A stretch of 37,542 nucleotides of DNA. Source: an uncultured Oscillospiraceae bacterium. GTDB taxonomy: Bacteria; Bacillota; Clostridia; Oscillospirales; Oscillospiraceae. The stretch covers positions 1 through 37,542 of the forward strand of contig CAJUQN010000019.1 in the NCBI GenBank assembly GCA_910588625.1. The letters run 5' to 3'. The notes beneath the pieces were generated by a model. That model worked only from the letters and a program-made list of their open reading frames with translations, ran no database searches and had not been told where the DNA came from. This document shows positions 15,668-23,623 of the stretch, in pieces (the first letter of the stretch is position 1; each line of letters opens with the position of its first letter). The position numbers were made by a program, and so were the translations under genes.

Positions 15668-16386
15668 AGAACAATCCCTCCCAGCACCTTGCCCAGAGAG
15701 TCGTGAAGCACCAGATCGGCCTGGCTGTCGTAGGGTGTGGGATCCCGGTTAATCAGCACCAGCTTATGCCCACGATAATAGTTGATGAGCCCTGCGGCGG
15801 GGTACACCACCAACGACGTACCACCCACGATGAGCACATCCGCTTTAGCGATGGCCATGACGGCGCCCTCAACGGTGTCCTGGTCCAGCCCCTCCTCGTA
15901 GAGTACCACGTCTGGCTTCACCACCCCGCCGCAGACAGAGCAGCAGGGCACTCCCTCCCCTTCTGCAATGAAATCCACACCGTAGAAGGTCCGGCATTGG
16001 GTGCAATAATTGCGGTGGACGGAACCGTGAAGCTCATATACCGTCTGGCTGCCCGCCAGCTGATGGAGGCCGTCGATGTTCTGGGTGACCACCGCTTTCA
16101 GCTTACCCGCCCGCTCCAGCTCCGCCAGCTTGAGGTGGGCGGCGTTGGGCTTCGCGTCCAAGCAGAGCATCTTGTCCCGGTAGAAACGGTAAAAATCTTC
16201 GGTGTTCCGGGCAAAGTACGTGTAGCTCAAAATCGTCTCCGGCGGCTGGTCATATCTCTGATTGTACAGGCCGTCTACGCTGCGGAAATCTGGGATGCCG
16301 CTCTCAGTAGACACACCCGCCCCGCCAAAAAAGACAATGTTATCGCTGTCTTTGATCCAATGCTGTAATTGTTCCTGGGGAGTCAT
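15664..16386 (-). CDS. cobB: Sir2 family NAD-dependent protein deacylase
   Basis: A 240-residue sirtuin that removes acyl groups from lysines using NAD+ in the cytosol. The sequence shows FFGGAGVSTESGIPDFRS (NAD pocket, near residue 20), VTQNIDGLHQLAG (near 100), ELHGSVHRNYC with the catalytic His, the zinc cysteines CTQC and CSVCGG, and LIVGGTSLVVYPAAGL near 190. The ATG at 16386 has AAAGGAGGG upstream and matches the usual N-terminus; the open frame extends 30 codons further without support. It is coupled to the downstream CPBP protease gene. Confidence 0.92.
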   Translation of the reverse strand: MTPQEQLQHWIKDSDNIVFFGGAGVSTESGIPDFRSVDGLYNQRYDQPPETILSYTYFARNTEDFYRFYRDKMLCLDAKPNAAHLKLAELERAGKLKAVVTQNIDGLHQLAGSQTVYELHGSVHRNYCTQCRTFYGVDFIAEGEGVPCCSVCGGVVKPDVVLYEEGLDQDTVEGAVMAIAKADVLIVGGTSLVVYPAAGLINYYRGHKLVLINRDPTPYDSQADLVLHDSLGKVLGGIVL

Positions 16387-16413
16387 GGCCTTTCCCTCCT
16401 TTTTACTGAGCTG

Positions 16414-16424
16414 ATTATAACATA
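16414..16424 (-). promoter_or_regulatory. Extended -10 promoter of the sirtuin gene
   Basis: TGTTATAAT on the minus strand gives a perfect -10 at 16414-16419 with a TG extension. The -35 position falls in the T-run of the argF terminator and is weak. Confidence 0.55.
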
Positions 16425-16430
16425 CCCGAC

Positions 16431-16471
16431 AAAAAAATAAAAGAGCCCCTTGGATTGCAAGAGGCTCTTTT
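16431..16471 (-). terminator. Terminator of the arginine operon
   Basis: On the minus strand AAGAGCC-T-CTTG pairs with CAAG-G-GGCTCTT around a short loop and is followed by TTATTTTTTT. It starts two bases after the argF stop. Confidence 0.9.
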
Positions 16472-16472
16472 C

Positions 16473-17387
16473 TCAATCCTTCATCAGTAGATACAAAACC
16501 GCCTTCTGAGCATGGAGCCGGTTCTCTGCCTCCTCAAAAATCTCATCGGCGTGGGCCTCGAACACCTCAGCGCTGATCTCCTCTCCCTTATGGGCGGGAA
16601 GGCAGTGCTGGACCATACAGCCGGGGTGTGTGAGCTTCATCAGCTCCTCATCTACGCAGTAACCGGTGAAGGCCTCGGCCCGGACGGCCCGCTCCTCCTC
16701 CTGGCCCATAGAAGCCCACACGTCGGTGATAACAACATCGGCGTCCTTGGCCGCCTCGGCAGGAGTGCGGACCAGCTCGAATTTGCAATCCGTCACAGCC
16801 TTGGCAAAGTCCAGCACCGTCGGGTCAGGGTCATACCCCTCCGGGCAGGCCACGGACACGTCCATGCCACACTTCAAGCCACCCACAATCAGGGAGTTGG
16901 CCATATTGTTGCCGTCCCCAATGAAAGCCAGCTTCAGGCCCTCCAGACGGGTCATCTTCTCCCGAATGGTCATTAAATCCGCCAACACCTGGCAGGGGTG
17001 GGCAAAGTCGGTAAGTCCGTTGATGACGGGGATGGACGCTTTCTGCGCCAGCTCCTCCACCTCCGCCTGGGCAAAGGTGCGGATCATGATGCCGTCGCAG
17101 TATCGGGCCAGCACCCGGGCAGTGTCCTCCACCGGCTCTCCCCGGCCGATCTGACTCTCCTTGCCGGATAGGAACAGCGCGTGCCCCCCCAGCTGATACA
17201 TCCCTACCTCAAAAGACACACGAGTCCGGGTGGAGTTCTTCTCGAAAATCATCGCCAGGGTCTTGCCCTTCAGGTGGTCATGGGCAATGCCGTGCTTCTG
17301 GCTGAACTTCATCTGATCTGCTGTGTCCAGAATCTCGTGGATGTCCTCCCGGGTCAGGTCCAGCAACTTGAGTAAATCTTTTTTCAT
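16473..17387 (-). CDS. argF: Ornithine carbamoyltransferase
   Basis: A 304-residue cytosolic enzyme making citrulline from ornithine and carbamoyl phosphate. Carbamoyl-phosphate site FEKNSTRTRVSFE is at residues 48-60, DFAHPCQVLADL near 135, the ornithine-side loop DVWASMGQEEE near 225, and HCLPAHKGEE near 260. Length and motifs are typical. The anabolic role is clear because it closes the biosynthetic operon; no arcA or arcC is nearby. GGAGGAG lies upstream of ATG 17387, 15 bases after argD. Confidence 0.95.
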   Translation of the reverse strand: MKKDLLKLLDLTREDIHEILDTADQMKFSQKHGIAHDHLKGKTLAMIFEKNSTRTRVSFEVGMYQLGGHALFLSGKESQIGRGEPVEDTARVLARYCDGIMIRTFAQAEVEELAQKASIPVINGLTDFAHPCQVLADLMTIREKMTRLEGLKLAFIGDGNNMANSLIVGGLKCGMDVSVACPEGYDPDPTVLDFAKAVTDCKFELVRTPAEAAKDADVVITDVWASMGQEEERAVRAEAFTGYCVDEELMKLTHPGCMVQHCLPAHKGEEISAEVFEAHADEIFEEAENRLHAQKAVLYLLMKD

Positions 17388-17402
17388 CCGTATCTCCTCC
17401 GC

Positions 17403-18578
17403 TCAGGAAAGTGTCGCTTTCAAAATTGCCAGCCCTTTGTCCATTTCGTCCTTGGTAATGGTCAGCGGCGGCAGAAACCGCAGACCCGGCCCGGCGGTAA
17501 GGCTTAGCAGCCCCGCCTGATTCAGCTTGGCGCACAGCTCCTTGTTGGAGACGCCCTCCGCCACCTCTGCGCCGATCATTAGCCCCATGCCGCGGGTCTT
17601 ACCCAGACAGGGCAAGTTCAGGGCTTCAATAGCGTTCCGCAGGTATTCACCCTTCTCCTTCACCTGGGTGATGGTCTCGTCGTCCAGGATGTCCAATACC
17701 GCACAGGCCGCGGCAGCGGACACCGGGTTGCCGCCGAAGGTGGAGGCGTGGTCACCGGGGCCGAAGACCTTTTTGCACTTCTCGTTCACCAGGAAGCCGC
17801 CCATAGGCAGGCCTCCGGCGATTCCCTTCGCAAAAGACACCGCGTCGGGCTGGATTCCGTACTGCTGGAAGCAGAACAGGGAGCCCGTACGGCCTATGCC
17901 AGTCTGCACCTCATCCACAAGAAACAGCCAGTCTCGGTCCGCGCACAAATTCGCCAACGCTTGGACGAAGTCCGGATCCAGCGGCAGCACGCCGCCCTCC
18001 CCCTGAACCAGTTCCACTAAAATAGCACAGACATCATCGCCCGCCACCTGCTGGACAGAGTCGATATTGGGGTCCGCCCGGCGGAAGCCCTCAGTGAAGG
18101 GGAAAAAATACTGATGGAACACATCCTGACCGGTGGCAGCCAACGTGGTGATAGTGCGGCCATGGAAAGAACGGTTCAGGGTAATGATAGTACCTCTCCC
18201 CTCGCCATACTTCTCCCAGGAATACTTTCGGGCCAGCTTGATGATGCCCTCGTTGCCCTCCGCGCCAGAGTTGCCGAAGAACGCCGATGCCATGCCGGAG
18301 CGAGTACACAATTTTTCCGCCAGTCTGATATAAGGCTCAGTATAGAATAGGTTGGAGATGTGCCCCAACTTCCCCACCTGTTCAGTGATGGCAGATTGCC
18401 ACTTTGAGTTTGCCGTCCCAACTGACAGAACGCCGATGCCGGAGGCAAAGTCAATGTACTCCCTGCCCTCCACATCATACAGGGCAGCCCCCTGTCCGTG
18501 GTCGATGGCAATGGGATTACGGCCATAACTCTGAACCACGTATTGGCTGTCTAATTCCTTCAATTCCTCAAAGGTCAT
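17403..18578 (-). CDS. argD: Acetylornithine aminotransferase
   Basis: A 391-residue PLP-dependent class III aminotransferase that transfers an amino group from glutamate to N-acetylglutamate semialdehyde. DFASGIGVLSVG (residues 43-54), FFGNSGAEGNEGIIKLAR (near 100), NRSFHGRTITTLAATGQ, FLVDEVQTGIGRTG (near 218), SFAKGIAGGLPMGG with the PLP lysine near 248, and HASTFGGNPVSAAAA are all present. AAGGAGGTC overlaps the end of argB. Some ArgD enzymes also serve lysine synthesis; that cannot be judged here. Confidence 0.95.
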   Translation of the reverse strand: MTFEELKELDSQYVVQSYGRNPIAIDHGQGAALYDVEGREYIDFASGIGVLSVGTANSKWQSAITEQVGKLGHISNLFYTEPYIRLAEKLCTRSGMASAFFGNSGAEGNEGIIKLARKYSWEKYGEGRGTIITLNRSFHGRTITTLAATGQDVFHQYFFPFTEGFRRADPNIDSVQQVAGDDVCAILVELVQGEGGVLPLDPDFVQALANLCADRDWLFLVDEVQTGIGRTGSLFCFQQYGIQPDAVSFAKGIAGGLPMGGFLVNEKCKKVFGPGDHASTFGGNPVSAAAACAVLDILDDETITQVKEKGEYLRNAIEALNLPCLGKTRGMGLMIGAEVAEGVSNKELCAKLNQAGLLSLTAGPGLRFLPPLTITKDEMDKGLAILKATLS

Positions 18579-18591
18579 GGTCCTGACCTCC

Positions 18592-19446
18592 TTATACTGT
18601 GATCATCGTACCCACACCCGCATCGCTGAGCAGCTCAATCAGGATGGAGTGTGGGATGCGTCCGTCCAGAATCACCGTGCTCTTGACACCGGAGCGCACC
18701 GCCTCCACGGCGCAGTCGATTTTGGGAATCATACCACCCTGAATGACGCCATCCTTCACCAGCCCTGGGATCTCAGAGGCTCTAGCCAGAGAAATCAGTG
18801 TGCTTTCGTCGTTGGCATCGGTGAGCAATCCCCGCACATCGGTGAGCAGCAGCAGCTTCTCCGCATTCAAGGCGACCGCCAGCTTAGCGGCGGCAGTATC
18901 CGCGTTCACGTTGTAGGCAGTGGGGCCGTCGGTCCCCATGGCTACGGTGGACACCACGGGGATATAGCCGTTGTGGAGCGCGTCCTCTACCACGCCAGGG
19001 GCCACCTTCTGGATGGCACCCACAAGGCCATACTTTTCTTCCAGCTGGGTGGCCTGAAACAGGTCGGCGTCCATGCCGCAAAGACCGATAGCCCGACCGC
19101 CCTGTCCGTTGATCAGGGCTACCAGATCCTTATTCACCTTGCCACAAAGCACCTGCTGGACCACCTCCATGGTCTCCTCGTCGGTGTAGCGCAGCCCGTC
19201 CACAAATTTGGACTCGTGGCCGACCCGTTTCAGCATATCGCTGATCTCTGGCCCCCCGCCGTGGACAACCACCACGCGGACGCCCACCAGAGAAAGGAGG
19301 ATCAAGTCCGAGATCACCGCCTGACGCAGCTCCTCGGAAATCATGGCGTTGCCGCCGTATTTCACCACCACAGTCTTTCCGCTGTATTTTTGGATGTAGG
19401 GCATCGCCTCAGCCAGCACCTGTGCCCGGTCAATGAGGGAAGACAT
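18592..19446 (-). CDS. argB: Acetylglutamate kinase
   Basis: A 284-residue amino-acid kinase phosphorylating N-acetylglutamate, the usual arginine-feedback step. VVVKYGGNAM near residue 30, LLSLVGVRVVVVHGGGPEIS near 55, VNADTAAAKLAVALNAEKLL near 180 and GGMIPKIDCAVEAV near 235 are diagnostic. The N-terminal helix (SSLIDRAQVLAEAMPYIQKY) is of the kind that lets ArgB form arginine-sensitive hexamers, so feedback inhibition is plausible. ATG 19446 is chosen over GTG 19458 because AAAGGTGG is correctly spaced only for the former. Confidence 0.95.
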   Translation of the reverse strand: MSSLIDRAQVLAEAMPYIQKYSGKTVVVKYGGNAMISEELRQAVISDLILLSLVGVRVVVVHGGGPEISDMLKRVGHESKFVDGLRYTDEETMEVVQQVLCGKVNKDLVALINGQGGRAIGLCGMDADLFQATQLEEKYGLVGAIQKVAPGVVEDALHNGYIPVVSTVAMGTDGPTAYNVNADTAAAKLAVALNAEKLLLLTDVRGLLTDANDESTLISLARASEIPGLVKDGVIQGGMIPKIDCAVEAVRSGVKSTVILDGRIPHSILIELLSDAGVGTMITV

Positions 19447-19477
19447 GGTTAAAACCACCTTTAATCATTAAGAATTG

Positions 19478-19519
19478 CAGATTCACAGCTCCGCCCTGGG
19501 GCGAAGCTGTGAAAATCTG
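19478..19519 (-). promoter_or_regulatory. Long hairpin between argJ and argB
   Basis: CAGATT, TCACAGCT and CGCCC pair successively with GGGCG, AGCTGTGA and AATCTG, leaving a very short loop. It begins three bases after the argJ stop. There is no T-run, so it is better explained as an mRNA-stability or processing element than as a terminator. Confidence 0.6.
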
Positions 19520-19521
19520 TG

Positions 19522-20745
19522 TTAGGTCCGGTAATCACCGTTGATTTTCACGTATTCATAAGTCAGGTCACATCCCCAGCAGGTAGCCTCGTGGTTTCCT
19601 TCGTTGAGGGACACGTCAATGACCACCTCGTCCTGGGTTAGAATCTTTTTCGCCAGCTCCTCATCAAAATCCAGGCCGGTGCCCTTCTCGCACACCAGGA
19701 TGCTGCCCTGAATAGAGGAGAAACCAATGTCCACATACTCTGGGCGGAAAGGGGCCTTGGAGTAGCCCATAGCGCACAGCACCCGGCCCCAATTGGCGTC
19801 TGCGCCAAACAGCGCCGCCTTTACCAGAGAGGAACTTACCACGGCTTTAGCCAGACGCTCGGCGCTCTCCTCACTGCGGGCGCTCTTAACGGTGCAAGTC
19901 ACCAGACGGGAAGCGCCCTCACCATCGGCGGCGATGGAACGGGCCATGGTCTCACACACCTGATGGAGAGCCTTGTAGAACACGGTATAGCTGTCGTCCT
20001 TCCACTCGATCTGCTCGTTGCCCGCCATGCCGTTGGCCAGCACCACACACATATCATTGGTGGAAGTGTCGCCGTCCACCGTCACCCGGTTAAAGGTGCG
20101 GGGGACGATGTCATGCAGGGCATCCTGGAGCACATCGTGGGTGATGGCGCAGTCGGTGGTAATGAAGCAGAGCATGGTGCCCATGTTTGGGTGGATCATG
20201 CCAGAGCCCTTGGCAATGGCGCCAATGGTCACCGTTTTACCGCCGATGGTCACGGAGACAGCGGTCTCCTTCTTCACCGTGTCAGTGGTCATGATGGCGT
20301 GAGCCGCAGAGTCCGAGCCGTCACCCTTCAAACCGGAAGCCAGAGCGGGCATCCCTCTCTCGATGGCGGAAATGTTCAGCTCCTGGCCAATGACGCCGGT
20401 GGAAGCCACCACGAAGTCGTTGGGCTTCAGTCCGGTGGCTTTGGCCGCCAGAGCGCACATCTGCTCCGCGTTCTCGTGGCTCATGGGAGCGCAGGCGTTG
20501 GCGTTGCCGCTGTTGACGATGATGCCCCGGCATACGCCGTCTTCCAGGTTGCCCATGGTCACATAGATGGGGGCAGCCTTCACTCGATTCAGGGTATAGA
20601 CGGCAGCGGCGGAGCACTCCCGCTCCGATAGGATCATGGCCAAGTCGTTTTTATCCGGACTGCCCCCCGCCTTCACGCCGCAATGGATTCCGGCGGCTTG
20701 GAAACCCTTGGCGGCACACACGCCGCCCGCTATCTCTTTCAACAT
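19522..20745 (-). CDS. argJ: Glutamate N-acetyltransferase / amino-acid N-acetyltransferase
   Basis: A 407-residue Ntn-type enzyme moving the acetyl group from N-acetylornithine to glutamate, recycling acetyl groups and making argE unnecessary. KGSGMIHPNMGTMLCFITTD near residue 180 contains the autocleavage site; the Thr of GTML (about residue 190) becomes the nucleophile. Other family blocks are ATGVIGQELNISAIERGMP, TVDGDTSTNDMCVVLANG and GADANWGRVLCAMGYS. Whether it also uses acetyl-CoA (bifunctional) cannot be told by eye; no argA is in the window. Confidence 0.95.
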   Translation of the reverse strand: MLKEIAGGVCAAKGFQAAGIHCGVKAGGSPDKNDLAMILSERECSAAAVYTLNRVKAAPIYVTMGNLEDGVCRGIIVNSGNANACAPMSHENAEQMCALAAKATGLKPNDFVVASTGVIGQELNISAIERGMPALASGLKGDGSDSAAHAIMTTDTVKKETAVSVTIGGKTVTIGAIAKGSGMIHPNMGTMLCFITTDCAITHDVLQDALHDIVPRTFNRVTVDGDTSTNDMCVVLANGMAGNEQIEWKDDSYTVFYKALHQVCETMARSIAADGEGASRLVTCTVKSARSEESAERLAKAVVSSSLVKAALFGADANWGRVLCAMGYSKAPFRPEYVDIGFSSIQGSILVCEKGTGLDFDEELAKKILTQDEVVIDVSLNEGNHEATCWGCDLTYEYVKINGDYRT

Positions 20746-20768
20746 GATCGCAACTCCTATTCGGTATT

Positions 20769-20836
20769 GTCCCTTTTCTTTAAAAAAGAAAAGGGACCGA
20801 AAAGAAACTTTTGAAGCAAAACTTCGTTTCGCTTTT
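20769..20836 (-). repeat. Palindromic intergenic repeat between argC and argJ
   Basis: GTCCCTTTTCTT (20769-20780) and AAGAAAAGGGAC (20786-20797) form a perfect 12-bp stem with a 5-base loop. The adjoining minus-strand sequence (AAAAGTTTCTTTTCGG) resembles a second copy at 33426-33457. It interrupts the arginine operon without a poly-T run. Confidence 0.55.
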
Positions 20837-21778
20837 TCATAGGTTCAGGCCCTTAGTCTCCTCAAAGCCCAACATCAGGTTCATATTCTGGACCGCTGCG
20901 CCGGAGGCTCCTTTGCCTAGGTTGTCCAGCCGGGCGGTGAGCATCAGCAGCCCCTCGCCGCCGTTGACGAAGATTTGCAGGATATCCCTTCCCGCCAAGT
21001 TGTTGGAACCAATGAAGCCGCAGCTGGGGGCGCCGGCGGGGCGCAGCTCCACCACAGAGCTGCCCCTGTAATACTGCCCGTACAGCGACCGGAACTCCTC
21101 AATGGACGCCGCCTTTTGGAGCTGATCGGCAAACAGCGGCGCCGTCACCGTCATGCCCTGGGGAAAATCGCAGATCATGGGCATGAAGATAGGCCTGCGC
21201 TTCAGGCCGCTCACCGCCATCATCTCCGGAATGTGCTTGTGGGCTAGAGTGACGGCGTAGTGGCGGGGGGAATCCAGCTCCTGCTCCCGCTCCGAGTCTG
21301 TATACTGGGCGATGGCCTTTTTCCCCGCCCCGGTGTAGCCGGACAGGGCATGGCAGGTCACAAAGGCGTTCGGCTCCAGCGCCCCCATCTCCACCAGCGG
21401 CCGCATCAGGGACAGAAAGCCCGTGGCATAGCAGCCAGGGTTGGCCACCCGCCTAGCGGTTTTGATCTTCTCCCGCTGTCCATGAAGCTCCGGGAAGCCA
21501 TACACCCAGTTTTGGGCTGTGCGATGGGCGGTGGAGCAGTCGATAATCCTGGTATGCTCATTGTTGACAAGGGAAACTGCTTCACGGGCTGCGGCATCCG
21601 GTAAGCACAGGAACACCAGGTCAGCGGCGTTGAGCAGCGTACGCCGCTTCTCCACGTCTTTTCGCTTTTCCTCGTCGATGAGGAGCAATTCGATATCGTC
21701 CCGCCCCCCCAGCCGCTCGTAGATTTGCAGGCCGGTGGTTCCCTCTTTCCCATCGATGTAAATTTTTGGTCTACTCAT
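20837..21778 (-). CDS. argC: N-acetyl-gamma-glutamyl-phosphate reductase, type 2
   Basis: A 313-residue NADPH-dependent enzyme reducing acetylglutamyl phosphate. IYIDGKEGTTGLQIYERL at the N-terminus identifies the short type 2 form; the catalytic Cys is in ANPGCYATGFLSLMRPL near residue 115, followed by CHALSGYTGAGKKAI and LAHKHIPEM with the partner His near 195. The ribosome binding site (GGACGTGACC) is weak, consistent with read-through from the upstream PAS gene 23 bases away. Confidence 0.94.
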   Translation of the reverse strand: MSRPKIYIDGKEGTTGLQIYERLGGRDDIELLLIDEEKRKDVEKRRTLLNAADLVFLCLPDAAAREAVSLVNNEHTRIIDCSTAHRTAQNWVYGFPELHGQREKIKTARRVANPGCYATGFLSLMRPLVEMGALEPNAFVTCHALSGYTGAGKKAIAQYTDSEREQELDSPRHYAVTLAHKHIPEMMAVSGLKRRPIFMPMICDFPQGMTVTAPLFADQLQKAASIEEFRSLYGQYYRGSSVVELRPAGAPSCGFIGSNNLAGRDILQIFVNGGEGLLMLTARLDNLGKGASGAAVQNMNLMLGFEETKGLNL

Positions 21779-21801
21779 TTCAGGTCACGTCCTACGCCGT
21801 A

Positions 21802-22179
21802 TTACGGCTTAAAATCGTACAGTTTCATAGTCTCCCGGTTCCGGTACTCGTGCTTCTCATAGTAGCCGATAAGCTCTCCGCCGTCATCCCGCAGGGCTAT
21901 CATATAGACATCTTTGTTTTCTTTGTCATTGCGGAAGGTATAAATTAAGTTATGGGCCTGGTCCGCTTTGAACCACTCCACCACACGGCGGATCATGTCG
22001 TTGGACTGGGGAGAATGACAGGCCAGCAGGCTTTTGCCTGCAAGCGCCATCCCGCCGTATTTAGCGTACCGCTCACCCGCCGCGGGGTTCATGTAAATGA
22101 TGGTGTGCTCCAGGTCGCACAGGACCACAGCGCTTCGATCCTGCTCCATAACACTTTTGAAAAATGGTAACAGCTCCAT
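21802..22179 (-). CDS. PAS domain protein of DUF438 type
   Basis: A 125-residue protein made of one PAS domain. MELLPFFKSVMEQDRSAVVL leads into LEHTIIYMNPAAGERYAKYG, then LLACHSPQSNDMIRRVVEWF and a sheet ending GELIGYYEKHEYRNRE. The CH-P-S motif corresponds to the CHPP region of PAS domains in DUF438 proteins, thought to bind a cofactor. There is no output domain, so it may sense by protein contact. It begins one base after the argH stop and precedes argC, so it is embedded in the arginine operon. ATG 22179 has GGAGGTG inside the end of argH. Confidence 0.82.
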   Translation of the reverse strand: MELLPFFKSVMEQDRSAVVLCDLEHTIIYMNPAAGERYAKYGGMALAGKSLLACHSPQSNDMIRRVVEWFKADQAHNLIYTFRNDKENKDVYMIALRDDGGELIGYYEKHEYRNRETMKLYDFKP

Positions 22180-22180
22180 G

Positions 22181-23569
22181 TCACACCTCCGTCTTGCGCT
22201 TGCCCACAAACTCCTCCATGAGCTCAATCTGCTTCTTCACGCTTTCCTCCGACGGACCTCCGTACACACAGCGCTCGTTGACACAGGTCTTGAGCTGGAG
22301 GGCGTCGTACACGCTCTCGTCGAACAAGCCGGAGATGGCCCGGAAATCCTTCAACGGTAGGGTGTCAAGGCTTTCTCCTGTACGGATACACATATGGACT
22401 AGACGGCCCACAATCATGTAGGCCTCCCGGAAGGGCATCCCCTTCTTCACCAGATAGTCGGCGCAGTCGGTGGCGTTGATGAAGCCCACCGACGCCGCTC
22501 GGGCCATGTTCTTGTCCTTCACCGTCAGCGTATCCAGCATAGCGGTGAATACAGGGACGCACAGCTCCACGGTGTCGATGGCGTCGAATACCGGCTCTTT
22601 GTCCTCTTGCATATCCTTATTATAAGCCAGCGGCAGGCCCTTCATCACGGTAAGGAGGGTGATAAGGGAACCGTATACCCGACCAGTCTTACCTCGAACC
22701 AGCTCCGCTACATCGGGGTTCTTCTTCTGGGGCATGATGGACGAGCCGGTGGAATAGGCGTCGTCCAACTCCACGAATTTGAACTCCCAGGAGCACCACA
22801 GGATAATCTCCTCAGAGAAACGGGACAGGTGCATCATGAGGATGGACAGCGCGGATAGCAGCTCGATGGCATAGTCACGGTCAGCTACCGAGTCCATGGA
22901 GTTGTCGGTGGGCTTGGCAAAACCCAAGGCGGCGGCGGTCTGGAACCGATCCACAGGATAGGTGGAGGTAGCCAGTGCGCCGGAACCCAAGGGGCACTCG
23001 TCCATCCGCTCCAAACAGTCCTCCAGCCGGGTAACATCCCGCTTGAGCATATTTGCGTAGGCCATCATATAGTGTCCGAAGGTGGTGGGCTGGGCCCGCT
23101 GGAGATGGGTATAGCCCGGCATAACGGTGGACAGATTGGCCTTGGCCTTCTTCACCAGCACCTTTTCCAGATCCAGCACCAGGCTGATGATGTGGGGGAT
23201 CTCCTCCTTCACATACAGCCGGAAATCGGTGGCAACCTGATCGTTGCGAGACCGGGCGGTGTGCAGCCGCTTACCCGTCTGGCCTATGCGCTGGGTGAGC
23301 AGGGCCTCGATGTTCATGTGGATGTCCTCGTTTTCCAGGGAGAACTCCACCTGATCCGCCTCGATGTCCGCCAGGATGGCCTGGAGGCCCTCTACAATCT
23401 TTTCTGCCTCATGTGCTTCAATCACGCCGGTCTTGCCCAGCATGGCGGCGTGGGCCATGGAGCCCCGGATATCCTGCTCGTACAGCCGGGCGTCAAAGCT
23501 GATGGACGAGTTGAAATCGTTGACCAGGGTGTCGGTCTCCTTCTGGAAACGTCCCGCCCAGAGTTTCAT
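22181..23569 (-). CDS. argH: Argininosuccinate lyase
   Basis: A 462-residue fumarase/aspartase-superfamily enzyme cleaving argininosuccinate to arginine and fumarate. LWAGRFQKETDTLVNDFNSS at the start, HTARSRNDQVATDFRLY near residue 108, GYTHLQRAQPTTFGHY with the catalytic-base region near 155, and the signature GSSIMPQKKNPD near 280 are all present. Length is standard. AGGAGCG precedes ATG 23569. Its end carries the ribosome binding site of the PAS gene. Confidence 0.96.
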   Translation of the reverse strand: MKLWAGRFQKETDTLVNDFNSSISFDARLYEQDIRGSMAHAAMLGKTGVIEAHEAEKIVEGLQAILADIEADQVEFSLENEDIHMNIEALLTQRIGQTGKRLHTARSRNDQVATDFRLYVKEEIPHIISLVLDLEKVLVKKAKANLSTVMPGYTHLQRAQPTTFGHYMMAYANMLKRDVTRLEDCLERMDECPLGSGALATSTYPVDRFQTAAALGFAKPTDNSMDSVADRDYAIELLSALSILMMHLSRFSEEIILWCSWEFKFVELDDAYSTGSSIMPQKKNPDVAELVRGKTGRVYGSLITLLTVMKGLPLAYNKDMQEDKEPVFDAIDTVELCVPVFTAMLDTLTVKDKNMARAASVGFINATDCADYLVKKGMPFREAYMIVGRLVHMCIRTGESLDTLPLKDFRAISGLFDESVYDALQLKTCVNERCVYGGPSEESVKKQIELMEEFVGKRKTEV

Positions 23570-23594
23570 ACAAATCGCTCCTGTTCATGGGGCA

Positions 23595-23611
23595 GGCGGC
23601 CATAGGCCGCC
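23595..23611 (-). promoter_or_regulatory. Short GC hairpin between argG and argH
   Basis: GGCGGCC and GGCCGCC form a 7-bp stem with a 3-base loop between the argG stop and the argH ribosome binding site. There is no T-run; a role in mRNA processing or translation is possible. Confidence 0.4.
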
Positions 23612-23623
23612 CGCATGATTTTT

